Positions 59,462 to 64,000 of a DNA stretch of 64,000 bases are shown here, one piece after another. This DNA comes from Salvelinus alpinus. Taxonomy: Eukaryota; Chordata; Actinopteri; Salmoniformes; Salmonidae. The number at the start of each line of letters is the position of its first letter. The first letter of the stretch is position 1. The DNA lies in contig NC_092110.1 in assembly GCF_045679555.1 (NCBI RefSeq), positions 3,363,390 through 3,427,389 on the forward strand, read 5' to 3'. The notes below the pieces were generated by a model. It did not search any database. It was given only the letters and a program-made list of their open reading frames with translations, and was not told where the DNA came from. The position numbers and the translations under genes are program-made.

Positions 59462-62400
59462 ATGGATCCTTTGGGAACAATGCACTTCACCACTATCGAC
59501 TATGTCATATTTGCCCTTTTGCTGGTGGCATCCATGGGCATAGGGCTGTATTACGCCCTGTCAGGGGGTCGACAGCGCACCACTCAGGAGTTCCTGCTAG
59601 CGGACCGGAGCATGAGCTGCCTTCCTGTATCCCTGTCACTTATCGCTACATTTCAGTCAGCGGTGGCTATAGTGGGCGTGCCGGCAGAGATCTATACCCA
59701 TGGCACTCAGTACTGGTTCATAGGCTGTGCTTACATCTTGGGCCTATTAATTCCAGCACACGTTTTCATTCCTGTGTTCTACAGGCTGCATCTTACCAGC
59801 GCTTACCAGGTACATACTGTAGGCTCTTTGCAAACTTAGCTCAAGATGGAGAGAAATCTTTGGAATTAAAATATGTAGGCTAATACCAGTTGAAATGTAT
59901 AGACCTAGCTTTTAAACCCTGCTAAGGAGTTTACATAGTTTTGGTTTCTGGTAGGGAAATAAATAATGAATAAATACATTCTGAGTATACTGATGTGTAT
60001 ATCACTTAGTGATAGTATTGTTTCTTTTCAGTATCTGGAACTGCGCTTTAGCAAACCAGTGCGTATCTGTGGAACACTTACCTTCATCTTTCAGACAGTA
60101 AGGTCCATACATACCAGATGCAATAATAAAAACAAAAACAAGTAAAAGAAAGAATTTATAAATGTTGTAGATTATCAGTTTTCCCGCTGATATGACTACT
60201 GCTATCTCTTGCAGGTCATCTATATGGGTGTTTGTGTGTACACTCCGGCCCTAGCACTCAATGCAGGTCAGTAATTTAGGCTTTGGTTTTAGGATTTAAA
60301 GACAGTGATAAGTTTTAACACTTTAATGGCGGGTTATGGCTGTCTCCAAGAAACAGATTAAGCGTAGTCCAGGACTTAAATGCAACAAGGGACATTCTCA
60401 GTTGAAATAGCTTTTTATTCCAGAGCTTAAATGCAACACTGGACATTCTCAGTTGAAAGAGCTTTTTATTCCAGGGCTTAAATGCAACACTGGATATTCT
60501 CAGTTGAAAGAGCTTTTTTGTCCAGGACTTAAATGCATCAAGGGACATTCTCAGTTGAAAGAGTTTCTTATTCCAGGACTAGGCTTAATCTGTGTCTGGG
60601 AAACCGGACATGTTACTGTGTTTTGTGCCATGAGTAGGTTATCTAGAACTGTGCAAAATGCACATTATGAATGAGTAAAGGTTGCTTAATTTGGTTCCAT
60701 GCTTCCCTATAGTTACTGGCTTTGATCTATGGGGAGCAGTACTGGCCACTGGACTGGTGTGTACACTGTATACTACTCTGGTAAGTTGTTCTTTGTCATT
60801 TTCAGAGTTTGTAAATAAGCTGTTATTACACAATGGTAAATAAACTGGAAATATTACATAATCTAAAGTACAAATAAATACAAATACTCATGAAAATCTT
60901 TTTGTTTAACGTTGACATTATGAAATGTCATTGCAAAGTGTCCTTTTTTCGCTATATCTTTGGATGTAACATCAGCCATTATAAGCTTGAAGCCTATACG
61001 ATAATAGGCTCTGTGCCTCTGTGTTGTACCTGGTCCTGACAGGGAGGCCTGAAGGCAGTGATCTGGACAGATGTCTTCCAGACCATAGTGATGTTTGCTG
61101 GCCAACTGGCGGTCATCGTGGTGGGGGTCCAGCAGACTGGAGGGTTAGCAGAGGTCTGGAGGAAGGTCTGGGAGGGGAACCGTATCTCTGGCATAGAGTG
61201 AGTGGACTGGTTACTATCTTCATGTATTCAAGCGATGACTGGCAATCCTGTTTGAAGTTTGATTTTAAGGACATCTTAAATTCCATGTTCCAATTCCAAA
61301 GTTCCAGTTCTAATATTCCAATTCTATGTTCCCCCTCTTGTCATGTCTGTTCTATAGCCTGAATCCTGACCCTACGGAGAGGTACACGTTCTGGACCCTG
61401 GGGGTGGGAGGGGTCTTCCTGATGCTGTCTCTGTACGGGGTGAACCAGGCCCAGGTCCAGAGATACCTCAGCTCCAAGACCGAGAGGGAAGCCATCATGT
61501 AAGACTGCATGTACCACACTCCATACACAACACCACATCACGGTGCATACACATGGAATCATGTGGTAATACCATGGTAATGGTATGGATACTGACCTAT
61601 TTTAACGCATTGTGATTCTGCAGGTCTTGCTACATGGTGTTTCCCTCTCTACAGGTAGCTCTAGCTCTGAGCTGTGTCATGGGGCTGGTCATGTTCGCAC
61701 GTTACTGTGGGGAGGACCAATTTCACAAAATAGGCAACTTATCAAAAAATGAGGTCAGTAGAAGTGTGTGTGTGTTATTATTTTGGTCTTTCAGAGTGCA
61801 TCATTAGAGTATTATAGCTTGTGGATTAAGTAATATGCAATTTAGCAGTCAGCAGATGTTTTTATTCAAAATTACCTATAGCACAGTGGCACTCACTACA
61901 TTTTTTGTGTCTGTGATCTCCAGTGAGAATTGAACCCACAAACCTGGTGTAGCTAGTGCCACACTCTTACCTACAGTACACCAACCATTATGTGTTCTCT
62001 ATCCACAGATGGTGTTATACTTTGTTATGGACATGCTGCAGGATATACCTGGTCTGTCTGGACTGTTTATAGCTTGCTTATTTAGTGCAGCTCTCAGGTA
62101 TGTCAATCAATCAATATTTTTAACACCCTTTGTCACAAAGGGCTTTACATTAACCCAGCCTAGACATCCAGAACAAACAGAAGCATAGGATCAGAAGAGT
62201 GCTTTGGTGTTGACACTTAGTTTAATGTTTGTCTCCACAGCACCATCTCGTCAGCCTTTAACTCTCTGGCCACAGTGACCTTGGAGGACCTGATCAAACC
62301 ACACTGCTCATCCATGACAGAGGCAAGGGCCACCCTGCTCTCCAAGGGACTGGGTACGTTGAGATCTCCTGGGCCCTGTCCAGAAACAACCCCATAGACC

Positions 62401-63285
62401 TTATCCCCTAGGACCCAGCCACTTCATGTACAGTAGATCAGATCAAGTGCCTATGGGGTAGGGACTAGAGGTTGTTTCTGAACGGGGCCCTGCTCACTGT
62501 TGACAGTGTGTCTTTTAACTTATTTGTAAGTTCTACATCATGCTTTCCTCACTTTATCTGTGAGATGTTTTCTAAGACAGCATGTTTTCTAAGACAGCAC
62601 TCGTATAATATCAACATTAAAGAGGGACATTTACTTTTTCTGTTTCTGAACTAGCATGTTCATATGGACTGATTTGCCTGGCTATGGCCTATTTAACCCA
62701 CTTGATGAGTGATTCCGTTTTGCAAGTAAGGACAACATTTGATATATTTTAATAACTTACTGTATTTAGTTAAAACTCAAATATTATGTCTGATTCTGAC
62801 ATTTTTGTATTTATTTAAATTCAAGGCTGTTTTCAAAATCTTTGGAATGGTTGGTGGTCCTCTTCTTGGCATCTTCTGTCTCGGGATGTTCTTTCCTTGG
62901 GCTAACTCTACTGTAAGTACTCAATGTATATAGTGAGGGCATACATTTTTAGTATGTGAATGTGATCCCTGTGGGAATCAAACTTAGCGTCACGCCGGGT
63001 TACTCTAAAACCACTTTGTGACAACTGCTGATGTAAAAAGGTCAAGACTCAATCAATACATTTGATTGATTGATGTACTGTGTTTCTCCAGGGTGCCCTG
63101 GCAGGTTTGGGGTCAGGCCTGGCGATGGCCTTCTGGGTGGGCATCGGGAGCATCGTAACCCGTACCTCTGGTGGTTCTGCTGCTGTGTCTCATTTCAACT
63201 GCACTGCTGTACAACTCTCAGGAAACATCACCACAGCCATAGGGACTGCACTCAATAGTACTGCTGTGCCTACTAGTACATCCAG
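59462..63285 (+). CDS. slc5a6: Sodium-dependent multivitamin transporter SLC5A6 (5' twelve coding exons)
   Basis: Coding exons: 59462-59809, 60032-60097, 60215-60266, 60713-60780, 61043-61197, 61358-61498, 61624-61753, 62009-62097, 62241-62353, 62655-62725, 62826-62912 and 63092-63285. All eleven junctions have GT-AG sites and matching phases. They give about 505 codons of a protein of about 635 in human, so the last exons lie beyond the window. Exon 1 holds the LeuT-fold start ([20 protein letters not shown]) and the [15 protein letters not shown] segment; later blocks include [45 protein letters not shown] and [19 protein letters not shown]. The protein imports biotin, pantothenate and lipoate with sodium across the plasma membrane. 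The start MDPLG is chosen as the first Met in frame; a splice acceptor at 59303 leaves part of the exon as 5' UTR. Confidence 0.95.
60340..60602. repeat. MITE with inverted ends and four 51-bp internal repeats
   Basis: AAACAGATTAAGCGTAGTCC at one end pairs with GGACTAGGCTTAATCTGTGT at the other. Between them GACATTCTCAGTTGAAAGAG starts at 60391, 60442, 60493 and 60544, an exact 51-bp period. It lies in a slc5a6 intron. Confidence 0.9.
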
Positions 63286-63434
63286 GTAAGAGTCTTGAGT
63301 GTATCATGAAAAGCTCTGTACAAATAAAATGTACCTGTCATAAGAGGCAAACAACAACTAATAATCAGATAATCTTAATTAAAGTATTCTATTTAGTTTG
63401 CTCATAGATTTAAATGTATATATTTTTTTGTCAC

Positions 63435-63605
63435 TGGCCTACACAATACCCCATAATGTCAAAATGGAATTATGTTTTTAGACATTTTTACAAATGAATT
63501 AAAAATTAAAAGCTGAAATGTTTGGAGTCAAGTATTCAACCCCTTTGTTATGGAAAGCCTAAATAATTTCAGGAGTAGAAATGTGCTCTTAACAAGTCAC
63601 ATAAT
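63435..63605 (+). mobile_element. Tc1-like terminal fragment
   Basis: ACACAATACCCCATAATGTC then AAAATGGAATTATGTTTTTA and AGTATTCAACCCCTTTGTTA match the AT-rich terminal region of a salmonid Tc1 family. No transposase codons are seen. Confidence 0.65.
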
Positions 63606-64000
63606 AAGTGTGCAATAAGGTCTCCCGCGGGACGGTTGAGCTAACTTAGGCTAATGCAATTAGCATGAGGTTGTAAGTAACACGAACATTTCCCAGGACA
63701 TAGACATTTCTGTTATTGGCAGAAAGCTTACATTTTTGTTCATCTAACTGCACTGTCCAATTTACAGTAGCTATTACAGTGAAAGAATACCATGCTATTG
63801 TTTGAGGAGAGTGCACAGTTATGAACTAGAAAGTTATTAATAAACCAATTAGGCACATTTGGGCAGTCTTGATACAACATTTTGAACAGAAATACAATGG
63901 TTCATTGGATCAGTCTAAAACTTTGAATATACACTGCTGCCATCTAGTGGCCAAAATCAAAATTGCGCCTAGATTCCTAAGTCATATATTGGCCTTTCTC
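63606..64000. other. slc5a6 intron, nothing recognised
   Basis: Follows the donor of the exon ending at 63285. No exon or clear repeat was identified up to the window edge. Confidence 0.5.

Noticed and set aside
60315-60548. Minus-strand frame with a 17-residue repeated peptide
   Set aside because: It is the translation of a 51-bp non-coding minisatellite within a MITE in a slc5a6 intron.
60391-60561. CRISPR array from evenly spaced repeats
   Set aside because: The whole 51-bp unit repeats with no unique spacers, and the locus is a eukaryotic intron.

Overview
This 64-kb window is vertebrate nuclear DNA, almost certainly from a salmonid fish. The diagnosis rests on Hpa I-type tRNA-derived SINEs (18881-19068, 47427-47617), a Sleeping-Beauty-type Tc1 inverted repeat (48601-49226), many other salmonid-type Tc1 families, and intron-containing teleost orthologues of human chromosome 2p23 genes. 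There is no prokaryotic operon structure. Most of the window is transposable-element sequence, and much of it is nested.

Genes. A cysteine-string-protein gene (dnajc5g-type, minus strand, 17876-21535) has four coding exons with compatible splice phases. One isolated terminal exon of tp53i3 (minus, 26178-26362) lies next to a recent 201-bp tandem duplication. cenpo, a CCAN kinetochore subunit, occupies 43303-46371 on the minus strand. Its six exons have matching phases except at the last junction, and it carries an early nonsense codon, a frame break and a LINE tail abutting its last splice acceptor, so it may be a decaying duplicate. slc5a6, the sodium-dependent multivitamin transporter, runs on the plus strand from 59462 and leaves the window after twelve coding exons (about 505 codons). 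These human orthologues also lie in 2p23, so conserved synteny supports the assignments.

Layout. 1-6160: endogenous retrovirus remnants with pol tail, degenerate env, two successive env transmembrane modules, hairpins beside polypurine tracts, and a 3' LTR. 6160-15110: LINE and hAT debris plus a chain of Tc1 elements joined through TA microsatellites, one of them split by a LINE. 15110-26400: dnajc5g with its SINE and MITE load, a hAT relic, simple repeats, and the tp53i3 exon. 26400-36300: LINE and SINE fragments, an RNase-H-bearing LINE carrying a solo LTR with a 5-bp target duplication, LINE ORF1 relics, a Harbinger fragment, and a Ty3/gypsy LTR with gag. 36300-42870: a Tc1 relic interrupted by a SINE and a nearly intact Tc1, then a long L2-type LINE. 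43300-46400: cenpo. 46400-54400: SINE, Tc1 and LINE remnants and a THAP/YqaJ (ISL2EU-like) element. 54590-58720: LINE ORF1 interrupted by a SINE and a TRIM-like element with tRNA-like sequence in its terminal repeats, then hAT MITEs. 59300-64000: slc5a6.

The most unusual items are the TRIM-like element (55624-56199), the hAT-like insertion whose target duplication spans the dnajc5g splice donor (20795-21420), the apparent decay of cenpo, and the hairpin plus polypurine arrangement in the retroviral region. Homology statements come from motif recognition by eye; no database search was run.
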